Counted from the stretch's first letter, positions 26,804 through 38,111 are shown. The stretch: 64,000 nt of DNA from Chryseobacterium gleum (GCA_945903645.1 CAMDOM010000014.1:1-64000), one strand, 5' to 3'. A program made the numbers and translations. Notes: generated by a model from the letters alone, not told the origin.

Positions 26804-27664
26804 ATGAACAACGAACGACTTAGAATAGCAATACAGAAGAGCGGTCGCCTTAGCGAAAAGAGCCTACAACTGTTAGAAAACTGCGGCATCCGCGTCAACA
26901 GCGGAGGCAAACTGAAGGCCGAGGCGGCAAACTTCCCTTTGGAAGTGCTCTTTTTGCGCGATGACGACATTGCCCAATATGTGGAGGAAGCTGTAGCCGA
27001 CATTGGCATTTTGGGCGGCAACACGGTTATCGAGAAAAACAAAAACGTGGTGCATGTCCGCGATTTGGGCTTTGCCAAATGCAGATTGTCCTTGGCCGTG
27101 GGCCGCGAGGTAAATTACACCGACACCAATTGGTTCCACGGGAAAAAAGTGGCAACCAGCTACCCCAACATCCTTGGCGACTATTTGAAGGGCAAGGGCG
27201 TCAGCGCCACAATAGAGGTAATCAGCGGCAGCGTGGAAATCGCTCCGGGCATCGGGCTGGCCGAGGGCATCTGCGACATCGTCAGCACTGGCAGCACCTT
27301 GCTTGCCAACGGATTGAAAGAGGTGGAAACCGTCCTCACCAGCCAGGCCGTGATGATTGCAAGCCCCAAGCTCAGCGCGGTAAAGCAGGAACTGTTGGAC
27401 AGCCTGCTGTTCCGCATCAAGGCGGTGCAGGCCGCAGCGCAGCACAAGTACATCCTGCTCAATGCGCCCAACGCCAACCTCGAAGCCATAGTTGGCCTGC
27501 TGCCCGGCATGAAAAGCCCTACAATTTTGCCCTTGGCCGAAGAAGGGTGGAGCAGTTTGCATAGCGTGGTGAAAGAAGACGAGTTTTGGGAGGTGATTGA
27601 TAAGTTGAAAAACCTTGGTGCGCAGGGCATTTTGGTCTGTCCGATAGAGAAGATGATCGCATGA
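26804..27664 (+). CDS. hisG: ATP phosphoribosyltransferase
   Basis: MNNERLRIAIQKSGRLSEKSLQLLENCGIRV...EGICDIVSTGSTLLANGL; first gene of the his operon. Confidence 0.97.
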   Translation: MNNERLRIAIQKSGRLSEKSLQLLENCGIRVNSGGKLKAEAANFPLEVLFLRDDDIAQYVEEAVADIGILGGNTVIEKNKNVVHVRDLGFAKCRLSLAVGREVNYTDTNWFHGKKVATSYPNILGDYLKGKGVSATIEVISGSVEIAPGIGLAEGICDIVSTGSTLLANGLKEVETVLTSQAVMIASPKLSAVKQELLDSLLFRIKAVQAAAQHKYILLNAPNANLEAIVGLLPGMKSPTILPLAEEGWSSLHSVVKEDEFWEVIDKLKNLGAQGILVCPIEKMIA

Positions 27665-28941
27665 TGCACCAGTTCGACCACCCCGAAAGGGCAAAATGGG
27701 ACACCCTGTGCCAGCGGCCCGCTATGGAAAGCGAGAAAATGCTCTCGGCCGTGCAATCGGTAATGGACAACGTGCGCCTGCGTGGCGACCGCGCCCTAAT
27801 TGACCTCACCGCGCGGTTCGATGGTGTGCAGCTGGAATCGTTGCTTTATCCTGTTCCAGAAAATTGCGCCATTGATAAAGAACTGACCGATGCCATCACC
27901 CTTGCATGGGGCAACATTCACCGTTTTCATAGCGCCCAAGCCGAAATTTCGACCCCAATAGAAACGACCCCGGGTGTGGTGTGCTGGCGCAAAAGCCTCC
28001 CCATCGAACGGGTAGGGTTGTATGTACCAGGAGGAAGCGCACCGCTGTTTTCTACCTTATTGATGTTGGGAATCCCCGCCAGCATTGCTGGTTGCAAGCA
28101 GATTGTGGTGTGCACCCCGCCCACCAAAAGCGGAGGTGTCGACCCTACCATTCTTTATGTGGCGACCCTGCTTGGCTTGAAACACATCTACACCATTGGT
28201 GGGGCGCAGGCCATAGCTGCCATGACCTTCGGCACCGAGACCATCCCCAAGGTGGACAAGATTTTCGGACCCGGAAACCAATACGTCACCCTTGCCAAGC
28301 AATTGGCCCAGCAGCTGGGCGTGGCGATAGACATGCCTGCCGGACCCAGCGAGGTATTGGTCATTACCGATGCCACGTGCAACCCCGCCTTCGTGGCAGC
28401 AGACCTACTGAGCCAGGCCGAGCACGGGGCCGACAGTCAGGTGATTCTTTTGAGTGATAACGAAAACGTTTTGGAGGAAGTGAAAGCGCAATTGGCGGTT
28501 CAACTGCCTGCACTTCCTCGAAAAGCCACCGCTGTCAAGGCATTGGAAAACAGTCGGTCCATTTTATTGCGCGATATCACCGAGGCGATGGATTTCTCCA
28601 ACCACTACGCCCCCGAACATTTGATTTTAGCCACCGATAGAGCCGATGAACTGGGAGCTTTGGTAACGCAAGCCGGCAGTGTTTTCATCGGCCACTACAG
28701 TTGCGAAAGCGCGGGCGACTATGCCAGCGGCACCAACCACACCTTGCCCACCAACGGCTATGCGCGTGCCTACAGCGGGGTGTCGTTGGACAGCTTTGTG
28801 AAGAAGGTCACCTTCCAGAAACTGAGTGCCGATGGCTTGCGCAACATAGGCCCCGCCATCGAACGCATGGCCGCAGCCGAACAATTGGATGCGCACCGCA
28901 ACGCGGTCACCATCCGCCTCAAATCTCTCAGCAATGATTGA
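27661..28941 (+). CDS. hisD: Histidinol dehydrogenase
   Basis: VGLYVPGGSAPLFSTLLMLGIPASIAGC...IFGPGNQYVTLAK...AGPSEVLVI...YAPEHLIL...GDYASGTNHTLPTNGYAR. Confidence 0.97.
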   Translation: MMHQFDHPERAKWDTLCQRPAMESEKMLSAVQSVMDNVRLRGDRALIDLTARFDGVQLESLLYPVPENCAIDKELTDAITLAWGNIHRFHSAQAEISTPIETTPGVVCWRKSLPIERVGLYVPGGSAPLFSTLLMLGIPASIAGCKQIVVCTPPTKSGGVDPTILYVATLLGLKHIYTIGGAQAIAAMTFGTETIPKVDKIFGPGNQYVTLAKQLAQQLGVAIDMPAGPSEVLVITDATCNPAFVAADLLSQAEHGADSQVILLSDNENVLEEVKAQLAVQLPALPRKATAVKALENSRSILLRDITEAMDFSNHYAPEHLILATDRADELGALVTQAGSVFIGHYSCESAGDYASGTNHTLPTNGYARAYSGVSLDSFVKKVTFQKLSADGLRNIGPAIERMAAAEQLDAHRNAVTIRLKSLSND

Positions 28942-29968
28942 CATCCAAGCCCTGATACGCCCCAATGTGCGGGGCCTGAAACCCTACAGCAGTGCTCGCG
29001 ATGAGTTCAAGGGCAATGCTTCGGTGTGGCTCGATGCCAACGAAAACCCAGTGAACAACGGCCTAAACCGCTATCCCGACCCGTTGCAGCTCGAACTCAA
29101 AAAGCGGATCGAAACACTGAAAGGCGTTTCGGCTGCAAACATCTTCCTCGGCAATGGCAGTGACGAGGCCATCGACTTGCTGTTCCGCGCCTTCTGCCAG
29201 CCTGACATCGACAAGGTAATCATCTGCCCACCTACCTACGGCATGTATCAGGTGAGCGCGGGCATCAATGGCGTGGACGCGCTTTCGGTGCCATTGAATC
29301 AGGACTTCCAGCTTGACATGCCACAACTGTTCCCCCTGTTGGCACAGCCCGCTGTCAAGATGGTGTTCGTCTGCTCGCCCAACAACCCCACGGGCAACAG
29401 CATCCGTACCTCGGATGTAATCCTGCTGGCCGAGAGCTTTCATGGGCTGGTGGTGGTGGACGAGGCCTACATCGACTTCTCGGAGCAGCGCAGTTTTTCG
29501 CAGGAGATAAAGCACCATCCCAACATTGTGGTGCTGCAAACCTTCAGCAAGGCGAGGGGAATGGCGGGCATCCGCTTGGGGATGGCATTTGCGCATGCAG
29601 AGGTCATCGAAGTGATGAACCGCATCAAGCCGCCCTACAACGTGAACGTGCTGACGCAACGCGTGGCACTTAAAAAGTTACAGGACACCGAGCGGTTCAA
29701 ACAGCAGGTAGAAATGGTGCTGTCGGAGCGCGAAATGCTGCGCGAAGAACTCGCGCTGTTGCCCATCGTTACCCACATTTTCCCTTCCGATGCCAACTTC
29801 CTGTTGGTGCGGTTCATTGAAAGCAGGCGGGTCTACGAACATCTCGCGGCCAAGGGCGTTGTGGTGCGCGACCGGGCTTCCGTAGCCGAAGGATGCCTGC
29901 GCATCACCGTTGGCACTCCGAAAGAGAACCAAAAGCTGTTGAAACATTTGAAGACATTTAAACCATGA
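28934..29968 (+). CDS. hisC: Histidinol-phosphate aminotransferase
   Basis: [18 protein letters not shown]...[18 protein letters not shown]...[13 protein letters not shown]...[12 protein letters not shown]; start revised to [11 protein letters not shown]. Confidence 0.97.
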   Translation: MIDIQALIRPNVRGLKPYSSARDEFKGNASVWLDANENPVNNGLNRYPDPLQLELKKRIETLKGVSAANIFLGNGSDEAIDLLFRAFCQPDIDKVIICPPTYGMYQVSAGINGVDALSVPLNQDFQLDMPQLFPLLAQPAVKMVFVCSPNNPTGNSIRTSDVILLAESFHGLVVVDEAYIDFSEQRSFSQEIKHHPNIVVLQTFSKARGMAGIRLGMAFAHAEVIEVMNRIKPPYNVNVLTQRVALKKLQDTERFKQQVEMVLSEREMLREELALLPIVTHIFPSDANFLLVRFIESRRVYEHLAAKGVVVRDRASVAEGCLRITVGTPKENQKLLKHLKTFKP

Positions 29969-31050
29969 AAAAACTCCTTTTCATCGACCGCGATGGCACC
30001 ATCATTCTGGAGCCGGAAGACCAGCAGATTGACAGCTTCGAGAAGCTCGCCTTCTATCCTGGCGCTATCAGCACCCTTGCCCGCATCGCCAAAGAGCTGG
30101 ACTACACCCTCGTGATGGTGACCAATCAGGACGGCCTTGGCACGTCATCTTTCCCAGAGGACACCTTCTGGCCTGCCCACAACCTGATGATGGGCATTTT
30201 GGAAAGTGAGGGCATCCGCTTCAGCGAAGTTCTCATCGACAAGAGCCTACCTGCCGACAATGCCCCTACGCGCAAGCCCGGAACGGCCCTACTCACCCAC
30301 TACATCAAGGGAGATTATGACCTGAAAAACTCCTACGTCATTGGCGACCGCCTCACCGATGTGCAGTTGGCGAAGAACCTCGGGTCGCAGGCCATTTTCA
30401 TCGGAAAGGAAAAGGCAGACTGCGCCCTCACAACCACGTCTTGGGCTGAGATATTCGCTTTCCTCAAAGGACAACCGCGAACGGCCATCTCGCACCGCAA
30501 GACCAACGAGACCGATATCCGTGTCGAATTGAATTTGGACGGTGGCGGCAAGGCTGACATCTCTACAGGCCTCGGTTTCTTCGACCACATGTTGGAACAA
30601 CTGGCACGTCATGGCAAAATGGGGCTCAGTGTCCGCGTGTCGGGCGACCTACATATTGACGAACACCACACCATAGAAGATGTGGGACTGGCCCTTGGCG
30701 AAGCGTTCGACCGCGCCTTGGGGTCACGAAAAGGCATTCAGCGCTATGGATTCTTATTGCCGATGGACGACTGTCTAGCCCAAGTGGCAATCGACTTCGG
30801 AGGCCGTCCTTGGTCGGTCTGGGAAGCGGAATTCAAACGCGAGAAGATCGGTGAGATGCCCACCGAGATGTTCTCCCATTTCTTCAAATCATTTTCTGAC
30901 AAGGCCCGTTGCAACCTCAACATCAAGGCCGAAGGACAGAACGAACACCACAAGATTGAGGCGATTTTCAAGGCTTGGGCCAAGGCCATCGCCATGGCAG
31001 TGTCACCCACCGATGATGGCAACATGCCCAGCACCAAAGGCCTGCTATGA
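29965..31050 (+). CDS. hisB: Bifunctional histidinol-phosphatase / imidazoleglycerol-phosphate dehydratase
   Basis: [11 protein letters not shown] motif plus [16 protein letters not shown] and [15 protein letters not shown]. Confidence 0.97.
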   Translation: MKKLLFIDRDGTIILEPEDQQIDSFEKLAFYPGAISTLARIAKELDYTLVMVTNQDGLGTSSFPEDTFWPAHNLMMGILESEGIRFSEVLIDKSLPADNAPTRKPGTALLTHYIKGDYDLKNSYVIGDRLTDVQLAKNLGSQAIFIGKEKADCALTTTSWAEIFAFLKGQPRTAISHRKTNETDIRVELNLDGGGKADISTGLGFFDHMLEQLARHGKMGLSVRVSGDLHIDEHHTIEDVGLALGEAFDRALGSRKGIQRYGFLLPMDDCLAQVAIDFGGRPWSVWEAEFKREKIGEMPTEMFSHFFKSFSDKARCNLNIKAEGQNEHHKIEAIFKAWAKAIAMAVSPTDDGNMPSTKGLL

Positions 31051-31625
31051 TTGCTGTGGTGAAATACAATGCCGGCAACACGCGCTCGGTACTTAACGCC
31101 CTGCATCGGCTCGGTGTGGAGGCCGTGGTGACGGACGATGCCGAGCAGTTGCGGCAGGCCGACAAGGTCATCTTTCCCGGTGTGGGCGAGGCGGCCACTG
31201 CCATGCAGCATCTGCGCGAGCATGGCCTCGACAGCGTGCTGCGCCAATTGCAGCAACCGTTCCTCGGCATCTGCCTTGGGTTGCAGCTCATGTGCGAGCA
31301 TTCGGAAGAAGGGGATGTGCCTTGTCTGGGCATCTTCGAACATCGCGTCAAACGGTTCCCTGCCTTGGGCACGGTGCCTCACATGGGTTGGAACGACCAT
31401 TTTTCTGCCGATGGCACGCTTTTCAAGGGCATCGAACCGTCTACCGACTTCTATTTCGTGCACAGCTATTACGCGGAGATAGGTCTGCACACCTCTGCCG
31501 TCTGCGATTATTTGCTGCCGTTCAGTGCGGCCTTGCAGAAGGATAACTTCCATGCGGTGCAGTTTCATCCCGAGAAATCGGCCGAGGCAGGCCAATTGCT
31601 CATCAAGAACTTTCTCGACCTGTGA
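31047..31625 (+). CDS. hisH: Imidazole glycerol phosphate synthase, glutaminase subunit
   Basis: [23 protein letters not shown]...[12 protein letters not shown]...AVQFHPEKS. Confidence 0.97.
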   Translation: MIAVVKYNAGNTRSVLNALHRLGVEAVVTDDAEQLRQADKVIFPGVGEAATAMQHLREHGLDSVLRQLQQPFLGICLGLQLMCEHSEEGDVPCLGIFEHRVKRFPALGTVPHMGWNDHFSADGTLFKGIEPSTDFYFVHSYYAEIGLHTSAVCDYLLPFSAALQKDNFHAVQFHPEKSAEAGQLLIKNFLDL

Positions 31626-32338
31626 GAATCATCCTCGCCATAGACATCATTGATGGCAAATGCGTACGCCTTTCGCAGGGCGACTATGCGCAGAAGACCG
31701 TCTACAACGAGAACCCGCTCGAAGTGGCGAAGCAGTTCGAGGATGCAGGATTGCGCCATCTCCATCTGGTGGACCTTGACGGGGCGAAGGTACGGAAGGT
31801 GATCAATTGGAAAGTGCTGGAGTCCATTGTAACCAACACAGGGCTAAAGGTGGACTTCGGTGGTGGCCTAAGAACGACCGAGGATGTGCGCAAGGTGTTG
31901 GATTGTGGCGCTGCGCAGATCACCGCAGGCAGCATTGCCGTGGGCGACCGCGACACCGTGCTGCAATGGCTGACCGAGTTCGGTGCCGAGCGCATCATTC
32001 TGGGAGCAGATGCCAAGGATGGACGCATTGCCACCCACGGCTGGCTCGATGATTCAGGTCTGGATGTGCTAAGTTTCATTGACGACTATCATCGTGCGGG
32101 CATTCGCTACGTGGTCTGCACCGACATTGCCAAGGACGGCATGTTACAAGGGCCTTCCACCGAGCTGTATCAACGCATTCTTGCTGCGAACAAGGATGTG
32201 AGCCTCATTGCAAGCGGTGGCGTCTCGTCCATCCAAGACCTCCGAGAATTGAAGGCGGTAGGCTTGGAGGCGGCCATAGTCGGCAAGGCCATTTATGAAG
32301 GACGCATCACCCTGAAAGAACTTTCGGAACTATGCTGA
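31622..32338 (+). CDS. hisA: Phosphoribosylformimino-5-aminoimidazole carboxamide ribotide isomerase
   Basis: [20 protein letters not shown]...[10 protein letters not shown]...[12 protein letters not shown] start. Confidence 0.96.
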   Translation: MRIILAIDIIDGKCVRLSQGDYAQKTVYNENPLEVAKQFEDAGLRHLHLVDLDGAKVRKVINWKVLESIVTNTGLKVDFGGGLRTTEDVRKVLDCGAAQITAGSIAVGDRDTVLQWLTEFGAERIILGADAKDGRIATHGWLDDSGLDVLSFIDDYHRAGIRYVVCTDIAKDGMLQGPSTELYQRILAANKDVSLIASGGVSSIQDLRELKAVGLEAAIVGKAIYEGRITLKELSELC

Positions 32339-33084
32339 AAAAGCGCATCATCCCCTGCCTTGACATCAAGGATGGCCGCACGGTGAAGGGCGTCAATTTC
32401 GTGGACATCCGCGATGCAGGCGACCCTGTGGAACTTGCCAAAGCCTACGTGCAGCAGGGCGCGGACGAGCTGGTGTTCCTCGACATCACCGCAACGGTGG
32501 AGAAACGGAAGACCTTTGTGGAACTCGTTGTCCGCATTGCCGCAGAGATAAACATCCCGTTCACAGTAGGTGGAGGCATCAGCACAGTGGATGATGTGCG
32601 GATACTGCTTTCTGCGGGAGCAGACAAGATCAGTGTCAACTCATCGGCAGTAAAACGACCAGAGCTGATCTCCGAGCTTGCCCAGCAGTTCGGCAACCAG
32701 TGTATTGTGGTTGCCATAGATACAGGTAGGATAGATGGGCAATGGCGTGTGTTCACCCATGGTGGCCGCACCCCGACAGCCCTCGACACCTTCGCATGGG
32801 CAGCAGAGGCGCAGCGCAGAGGCGCAGGCGAATTCTTGGTCACATCCATGGAGCATGACGGCACCAAGGCGGGCTTTGCCATTGATCTGCTTGCCGCAAT
32901 GGGAGAACAGGTCAGTATTCCCATCATCGCTTCGGGAGGTGCAGGAAGTGCGGCCCACTTTGTAGAAGTGTTCGAACGCACCACTGCAACTGGCGCACTT
33001 GCCGCCAGCATCTTCCATTTCGGGGAGGTCGCCATCCCCGACCTGAAGGCACATTTAAGAGAACATCATATCACCGTACGATGA
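32332..33084 (+). CDS. hisF: Imidazole glycerol phosphate synthase, cyclase subunit
   Basis: [33 protein letters not shown]...ELVFLDITA...FTVGGGI. Confidence 0.97.
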   Translation: MLKKRIIPCLDIKDGRTVKGVNFVDIRDAGDPVELAKAYVQQGADELVFLDITATVEKRKTFVELVVRIAAEINIPFTVGGGISTVDDVRILLSAGADKISVNSSAVKRPELISELAQQFGNQCIVVAIDTGRIDGQWRVFTHGGRTPTALDTFAWAAEAQRRGAGEFLVTSMEHDGTKAGFAIDLLAAMGEQVSIPIIASGGAGSAAHFVEVFERTTATGALAASIFHFGEVAIPDLKAHLREHHITVR

Positions 33085-33668
33085 ACATAGACTTCGACAA
33101 AGGGGACGGCCTTGTGCCCGCCATCATTCAACATCACTTGACCAAAGCTGTCTTGATGCTCGGCTATATGAACAGCGAGGCACTGGAGCAGACCAAGACC
33201 TCAGGCAAGGTGACGTTCTTTTCGCGTAGCAAACAACGGCTGTGGGTCAAAGGCGAGACCTCCGGCAATTTCCTGTTGGTGAAAAGCGTTGCGGTGGATT
33301 GCGATAACGACACGTTGCTGGTGATGGCCGAACCTATCGGGCCTGTTTGCCACACCGGAACGGACACTTGCTTCGGGAACGCAGGAACAGATGGATTCCT
33401 GTATAAACTCCAGCACATTATTCAAGAACGGAAGGCGAATCCCTCGGACAAGTCCTACACCTCTTCCCTGTTCGCATCTGGCATCAACAAGATTGCGCAG
33501 AAGGTGGGCGAAGAGGCCATCGAACTAGTGATTGAGGCCAAGGACGACAACAAGGAGCTGTTCCTTGGCGAAGCGGCCGACTTGATGTTCCACTACTTGG
33601 TTTTGCTCACGGAAAAAGACTATTCACTAGCGGATATAGAAGGGGTGCTGAAGCAAAGGCATAAGTGA
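33081..33668 (+). CDS. hisI: Bifunctional phosphoribosyl-AMP cyclohydrolase / phosphoribosyl-ATP pyrophosphatase
   Basis: [38 protein letters not shown]...[36 protein letters not shown]. Confidence 0.96.
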   Translation: MNIDFDKGDGLVPAIIQHHLTKAVLMLGYMNSEALEQTKTSGKVTFFSRSKQRLWVKGETSGNFLLVKSVAVDCDNDTLLVMAEPIGPVCHTGTDTCFGNAGTDGFLYKLQHIIQERKANPSDKSYTSSLFASGINKIAQKVGEEAIELVIEAKDDNKELFLGEAADLMFHYLVLLTEKDYSLADIEGVLKQRHK

Positions 33669-33789
33669 TTTCGGCTTTTAAGATTGCAGGAAATCAACGC
33701 ATGAAAGTCAACTGGGTTTAGTGCTATTAGCTGTAAAGTAGGCGCTCTCAGGTGTTCCATTTTAACCCGTTAACGCTTGCCTAAATAAT

Positions 33790-33797
33790 TACCTTTG
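33790..33797 (+). promoter_or_regulatory. -7 element TACCTTTG
   Basis: TAnnTTTG match upstream of the aminotransferase start. Confidence 0.35.
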
Positions 33798-33806
33798 GCC
33801 TAAATA

Positions 33807-35099
33807 ATGGTAACCGACATGCCCACTTCAACCCTTCCGCCAGTTGCCCAATTGTCGTATTTGGCGGAACATCTTATTGGTTCGGAGATTATCCGAATTG
33901 CGAGTCAGATAAACGAACGCATTGCCGCAGGCGAGAAAATTTCCAATCTCACCATTGGCGATTTCGACCCCAAAGTATTCCCACTTCCAGAAGCATATTT
34001 GAATGAAATCATTCAGGCATATCGCGATGGACACACAAATTATCCACCTGCTAATGGTGTAGAATCGTTACGTGTGGAGGTGAGTAAATATGTAAAACGC
34101 ACCCAAGGATTAGACTATAGCAAAGAGGAAGTACTTATTTCTGGTGGCGCTCGTCCGCTTATTTATGCAGCATTTCGTGCCATTGTAGATGCGGGTGATA
34201 AGGTGGTTTATCCCATTCCAAGTTGGAACAATAACCACTACACATTTCTTACATCGGCTGTGCATGTGGCAGTAGACACCACTGCCGAAAACCGTTTTTT
34301 ACCTACTGCAGATGATTTGCGTGACCATTTAAGTGACGCCACTTTGGTAGCAGTGTGCTCGCCACTCAATCCTACTGGCACATCGTTTACACCAGAAAAC
34401 CTCGCTGAAATTTGCGACCTCATTTTGGCCGAAAATGCTCGCAGAGTTGGGCAAAAGCCATTGTATTTGCTCTACGACCAAATTTACAGTGCCCTCACGT
34501 TGGGAGGAAGTAAGCACACCGACCCAGTGTCGCTTCGTCCCGAAATGCGCCCATTCACCGTTTATGTTGATGGTGTTTCTAAAGCATTTGCAGCTACTGG
34601 AGTTCGCGTGGGTTGGACTTTTGGTCCCGACCGCGTTATTCAAAAAATGCGCGCTATTCTTAGTCACGTAGGTGCTTGGGCTCCAAAACCAGAGCAAATT
34701 GCAACAGCCAAATTGATGCAAAATGAGGCAGAGGTTGACCGTATCATCGCCCATCATCGCGCTATGGTTACCGAGCGTGTAGAGGCGCTTCGCCAGGGGT
34801 TTGTAGCCCTAAAAGCAGAAGGTTACCCTGTAGATGCTATCCCTGCCGAAGGGGCAATGTATCTCACCGTAAAAATTGATTTGCAAGGTAGCACCCTTCC
34901 TAACGGAACCACATTAGGTGATGCCGAAGATGTAACGCTTTTCCTTATTCGCGAAGCAAAACTGGGGCTCGTACCGTTTTATGCCTTTGGTGCGTCACGT
35001 CAGAATGCATGGTTTAGAATATCGGTAGGAACGCTAAAAATGGCCGATATACCCGCCATTTTCGAAAACTTACGCGCAGCTTTAGCTTTTACCCGCTAA
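33807..35099 (+). CDS. Class I/II pyridoxal-phosphate aminotransferase (possible start 33822)
   Basis: SNLTIGDFDP...HTNYPPANGVESLR...SPLNPTGTSF...DGVSKAFAATGVRVGWTFGP. Confidence 0.92.
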   Translation: MVTDMPTSTLPPVAQLSYLAEHLIGSEIIRIASQINERIAAGEKISNLTIGDFDPKVFPLPEAYLNEIIQAYRDGHTNYPPANGVESLRVEVSKYVKRTQGLDYSKEEVLISGGARPLIYAAFRAIVDAGDKVVYPIPSWNNNHYTFLTSAVHVAVDTTAENRFLPTADDLRDHLSDATLVAVCSPLNPTGTSFTPENLAEICDLILAENARRVGQKPLYLLYDQIYSALTLGGSKHTDPVSLRPEMRPFTVYVDGVSKAFAATGVRVGWTFGPDRVIQKMRAILSHVGAWAPKPEQIATAKLMQNEAEVDRIIAHHRAMVTERVEALRQGFVALKAEGYPVDAIPAEGAMYLTVKIDLQGSTLPNGTTLGDAEDVTLFLIREAKLGLVPFYAFGASRQNAWFRISVGTLKMADIPAIFENLRAALAFTR

Positions 35100-36193
35100 T
35101 GCCAACTCCTCAAAATTGCTATGTGGTCATAATGGCTGGAGGTGTGGGTTCGCGCTTTTGGCCTATGAGCCGCACCGATTATCCAAAACAGTTTCTTGAT
35201 ATTTTGGGCATTGGCCGTACCCTATTGCAGCAAACCTACGACCGATCGTTGGCCATTTGCCCCAACGAAAATATATTGGTCGTAACCAACGAAGCCTATT
35301 GCGAATTGGTGTTGCAGCAATTGCCCGAGCTAACTGAAAGCCAAGTATTGCTAGAACCTGCGCGAAGAAACACCGCTCCATGCGTACTCTATGCAGCCTT
35401 TCGCATCAAAGCAATAAACCCCAATGGGGTAATTGTGGTGGCTCCATCCGACCATTTAATACAAAAGGAAGAAACCTACACAAGGCTTGTTTCCAAAGCG
35501 TTGAAAGTAGCCAGCAAGGAAAATGCGCTTATTACCCTTGGCATAACGCCTACGCGGCCCGACACTGGTTATGGGTATATTCAGTTTAAAGAGGAAACCT
35601 CAACTACCGACAAATCGGTGCATAAGGTGAAAACATTTACCGAAAAGCCCGATTTGGAAATGGCGGAGCAATTCATTGCCAGCGGAGAATTTTTGTGGAA
35701 TGCGGGCATTTTTGTGTGGTCGGCCCAAAGTATTTTAGATGCATTTGCCAACCTGCTTCCCGATGAATACCAGCTGTTTCATGACGGAAGCGATGCCTTT
35801 GCTACCGATAAAGAAGAAGCGTTTATTAAACGGACCTATGCCCTTTGCAGCAATATCTCTATCGATTATGGCATAATGGAGAAGGCCGAAAATGTATATA
35901 CCCTTGCTGCCGATATAGGTTGGAGTGATTTGGGTACGTGGGGTTCGCTCTATGCCTTTGCCGATAAGAACGAGCAAGGCAACGTGATTCAAGGCCGAAA
36001 TGTCATTGCCTACGATACCAACAATTGCATTGTAAATGTGCCCAAAGACAAGCTTGTGGTGCTGCAAGGCATGGACGATATGATTGTGGTAGAAAGCAAC
36101 GGCATTTTGCTGGTGTGCAAGCGCACTGAAGAGCAGCAAATAAAGCGCATTGTAAACGATGTGAAGGCTACCAAAGGCGATCGGTTCGTCTAA
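35099..36193 (+). CDS. Mannose-1-phosphate guanylyltransferase
   Basis: YVVIMAGGVGSRFWPMSRTDYPKQFLDILG...FTEKPDLEMAEQF...WNAGIFVW. Confidence 0.93.
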   Translation: MPTPQNCYVVIMAGGVGSRFWPMSRTDYPKQFLDILGIGRTLLQQTYDRSLAICPNENILVVTNEAYCELVLQQLPELTESQVLLEPARRNTAPCVLYAAFRIKAINPNGVIVVAPSDHLIQKEETYTRLVSKALKVASKENALITLGITPTRPDTGYGYIQFKEETSTTDKSVHKVKTFTEKPDLEMAEQFIASGEFLWNAGIFVWSAQSILDAFANLLPDEYQLFHDGSDAFATDKEEAFIKRTYALCSNISIDYGIMEKAENVYTLAADIGWSDLGTWGSLYAFADKNEQGNVIQGRNVIAYDTNNCIVNVPKDKLVVLQGMDDMIVVESNGILLVCKRTEEQQIKRIVNDVKATKGDRFV

Positions 36194-36203
36194 GAGTTCC
36201 GCT

Positions 36204-36211
36204 TATCTTTG
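36204..36211 (+). promoter_or_regulatory. -7 element TATCTTTG upstream of tRNA-Arg
   Basis: TATCTTTG ending 16 nt before the tRNA 5' end. Confidence 0.45.
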
Positions 36212-36227
36212 CCGCCCGATTACGAAT

Positions 36228-36299
36228 GGCCTCGTAGTACAATGGATAGTATATGGGTTTCCGGTACCTAGGATGCAAGTTCGATTCTTGCCGAGGCCA
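36228..36299 (+). tRNA. tRNA-Arg(CCG)
   Basis: Acceptor GGCCTCG/CGAGGCC, anticodon stem TGGGT/ACCTA with loop TTCCGGT (CCG), T arm GCAAG-TTCGATT-CTTGC. Confidence 0.93.
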
Positions 36300-36302
36300 C
36301 AT

Positions 36303-36332
36303 AAAAAACCACCTCAATAGGGTGGTTTTTTG
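36303..36332 (+). terminator. Rho-independent terminator after tRNA-Arg
   Basis: AAAAAACCACC-TCAATA-GGGTGGTTTTTT. Confidence 0.88.
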
Positions 36333-36379
36333 GTTTTTAGCACCCAGGCTAAATACTTCTTAGCTCAACATATTTAGCT

Positions 36380-37876
36380 TTACAAATAAACCGAAACCGT
36401 AAGCCAAACCATTGTTAGCAGGGTTAGCAGCACAACCAGCGGCATCACGAAGCGCATCCATCGGTCAAATCCAACTTCTACCATGGCCAGCGAGGCTAGG
36501 ATTAGCCCAGTAGGGTTGATGAAGGAAAAAAGCCCCATCCCATATTGATAGGCATTCACTACAAATTCGCGACCCACGCCCACGCCATCGGCCAGCGGAG
36601 CCATAATAGGCATAGTGAGTACCGCCATGCCAGACGAAGAGGGAATAAAGAAACTTAGCCCAGCATAGATGAACATCATGGCGTTTACAAACACGCCTTT
36701 GTTCATGCCTTCGGTCAATCCGCTGGCGTGATAGAGCAGCGTGTCGCTTATCAGGCCATTGTCCATAAGCACCGTTACACCCCTCGCAAAACCAATAATA
36801 AGCGCCACGCTAAGCAAATCGTTTGCGCCTTTCACGAATTCGGAAATGAACTTTTTTTCTCCAAGTTGGGCCACTATGCCAATGAGGATGGACGAGATGA
36901 AGAATACGGTAGTCATTTCCAAAAACCACCATTCCAATTTGGAAACGCCCGCAATCATTACCACAAAGCTGGATATGAATAGGAGCAAGATGAGGCGTAT
37001 GCGAGCAGTGAACACAATTTGGCTTTTGGCACCTGAATGCAAAAACAGGGCTTCGATGGCGCTTTTCTTATCGAATATCAATGATTTGGAGGGGTCTTTC
37101 TTTACGCGGTTTGCATATCGGATAATGTACCACAAGCAGAGTACCACGCCCAACCCCAGCATCATCATACGACCATAGATGCCCGTTGTCCAATTGATGC
37201 CAGCCGAATCGGAACCAATAATGACCGAAAACGGATTGACCGTAGAAACCATAGAACCGATACTCGAACCGATGTAGATGGCCGCCAAAGCCACCATGGC
37301 ATCATAGCCCGCCACCAAGAAAATGGGCACCAGAATAGGGTAGAAGGCAATGGTTTCTTCGGCCAAGCCAAACGTGGTGCCTCCCAAGGCTATAAGCACC
37401 GTTATGATGACAATAAGAATGGACTCGCGCCCGTTTAGCTTGGCAGCAAGCCAGCTCATGCCAGCATCAAACGCTCCAGTATAATTTACCACACCAATAA
37501 ACCCACCAATGATGATGACAAACAGAATAACATCAATGGCTTCCATAATGCCTTTCAATGGCGATTGAATGAGGGCTTGGATGCCCTGCGGCTGCGATGG
37601 CAATTGATAGTAAGTGTTGGGTATGCCAATGGGTTTGTAGATGTCGCCATCCGTAAATTTTTCAATAGGAATTTTGATGTTGAGTTCGTCCAGCGATTGC
37701 TGGGTGGCGGCATAGGTGGTGTCGGCATGTTGGCCTGAGCGCACAAAAAGCTGTTTGTCTTTATCATAGGCCAACCTATCGTATTGCCCTGCGGGAACTA
37801 CCCACGTCATAAGGGCAACCAATGCGGCAATAATGAGAAGAACGGTGTGCGCAGCAGGAAAAGCGAGTTTCGACAT
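36380..37876 (-). CDS. YfcC/DcuC-family carboxylate transporter-like membrane protein
   Basis: MTWVVPAGQYDRL...VNYTGAFDAGMSWL...GTTFGLAEETIAFYPILVPI...FFIPSSSGMAVLTMPIMAPL. Confidence 0.85.
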   Translation of the reverse strand: MSKLAFPAAHTVLLIIAALVALMTWVVPAGQYDRLAYDKDKQLFVRSGQHADTTYAATQQSLDELNIKIPIEKFTDGDIYKPIGIPNTYYQLPSQPQGIQALIQSPLKGIMEAIDVILFVIIIGGFIGVVNYTGAFDAGMSWLAAKLNGRESILIVIITVLIALGGTTFGLAEETIAFYPILVPIFLVAGYDAMVALAAIYIGSSIGSMVSTVNPFSVIIGSDSAGINWTTGIYGRMMMLGLGVVLCLWYIIRYANRVKKDPSKSLIFDKKSAIEALFLHSGAKSQIVFTARIRLILLLFISSFVVMIAGVSKLEWWFLEMTTVFFISSILIGIVAQLGEKKFISEFVKGANDLLSVALIIGFARGVTVLMDNGLISDTLLYHASGLTEGMNKGVFVNAMMFIYAGLSFFIPSSSGMAVLTMPIMAPLADGVGVGREFVVNAYQYGMGLFSFINPTGLILASLAMVEVGFDRWMRFVMPLVVLLTLLTMVWLTVSVYL

Positions 37877-37994
37877 GCGTTAAAGGTGCTGAAAATTTGG
37901 AACGATTGGCGTTGGTTGTTAATATCTCTCCCAAATTATGCTGTGCTTATGTACTATTCAAAATGAAACCCATGCCCAAGCGAGCCTGTCCAAT

Positions 37995-38108
37995 TCAGGT
38001 GCTAGGGTGTTTCACACGTGCCGAGTATTCGGTAATGTATTCGGTTCCACTTACTAAAATCAAATTGCCTGTCCACCCAAATATTCCTGCTCCTAGTGCG
38101 ATTCCCAT
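37995..38108 (-). CDS. Small ORF (37 aa) directly after the SxtJ-like gene
   Basis: ATG three nt after the SxtJ-like TGA: MGIALGAGIFGWTGNLILVSGTEYITEYSARVKHPST*. Confidence 0.35.
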   Translation of the reverse strand: MGIALGAGIFGWTGNLILVSGTEYITEYSARVKHPST

Positions 38109-38111
38109 AGC

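Noticed and set aside
29965-31050. Fused hisB (and hisIE) as a novelty
   Set aside because: Bifunctional HisB and HisIE are well known in this and other phyla.
26873-33054. Many long antisense ORFs across the his operon (e.g. 26873-27694 -, 30744-31595 -)
   Set aside because: Expected by-products of G+C-rich coding sequence on the opposite strand; all his frames are clearly identified.
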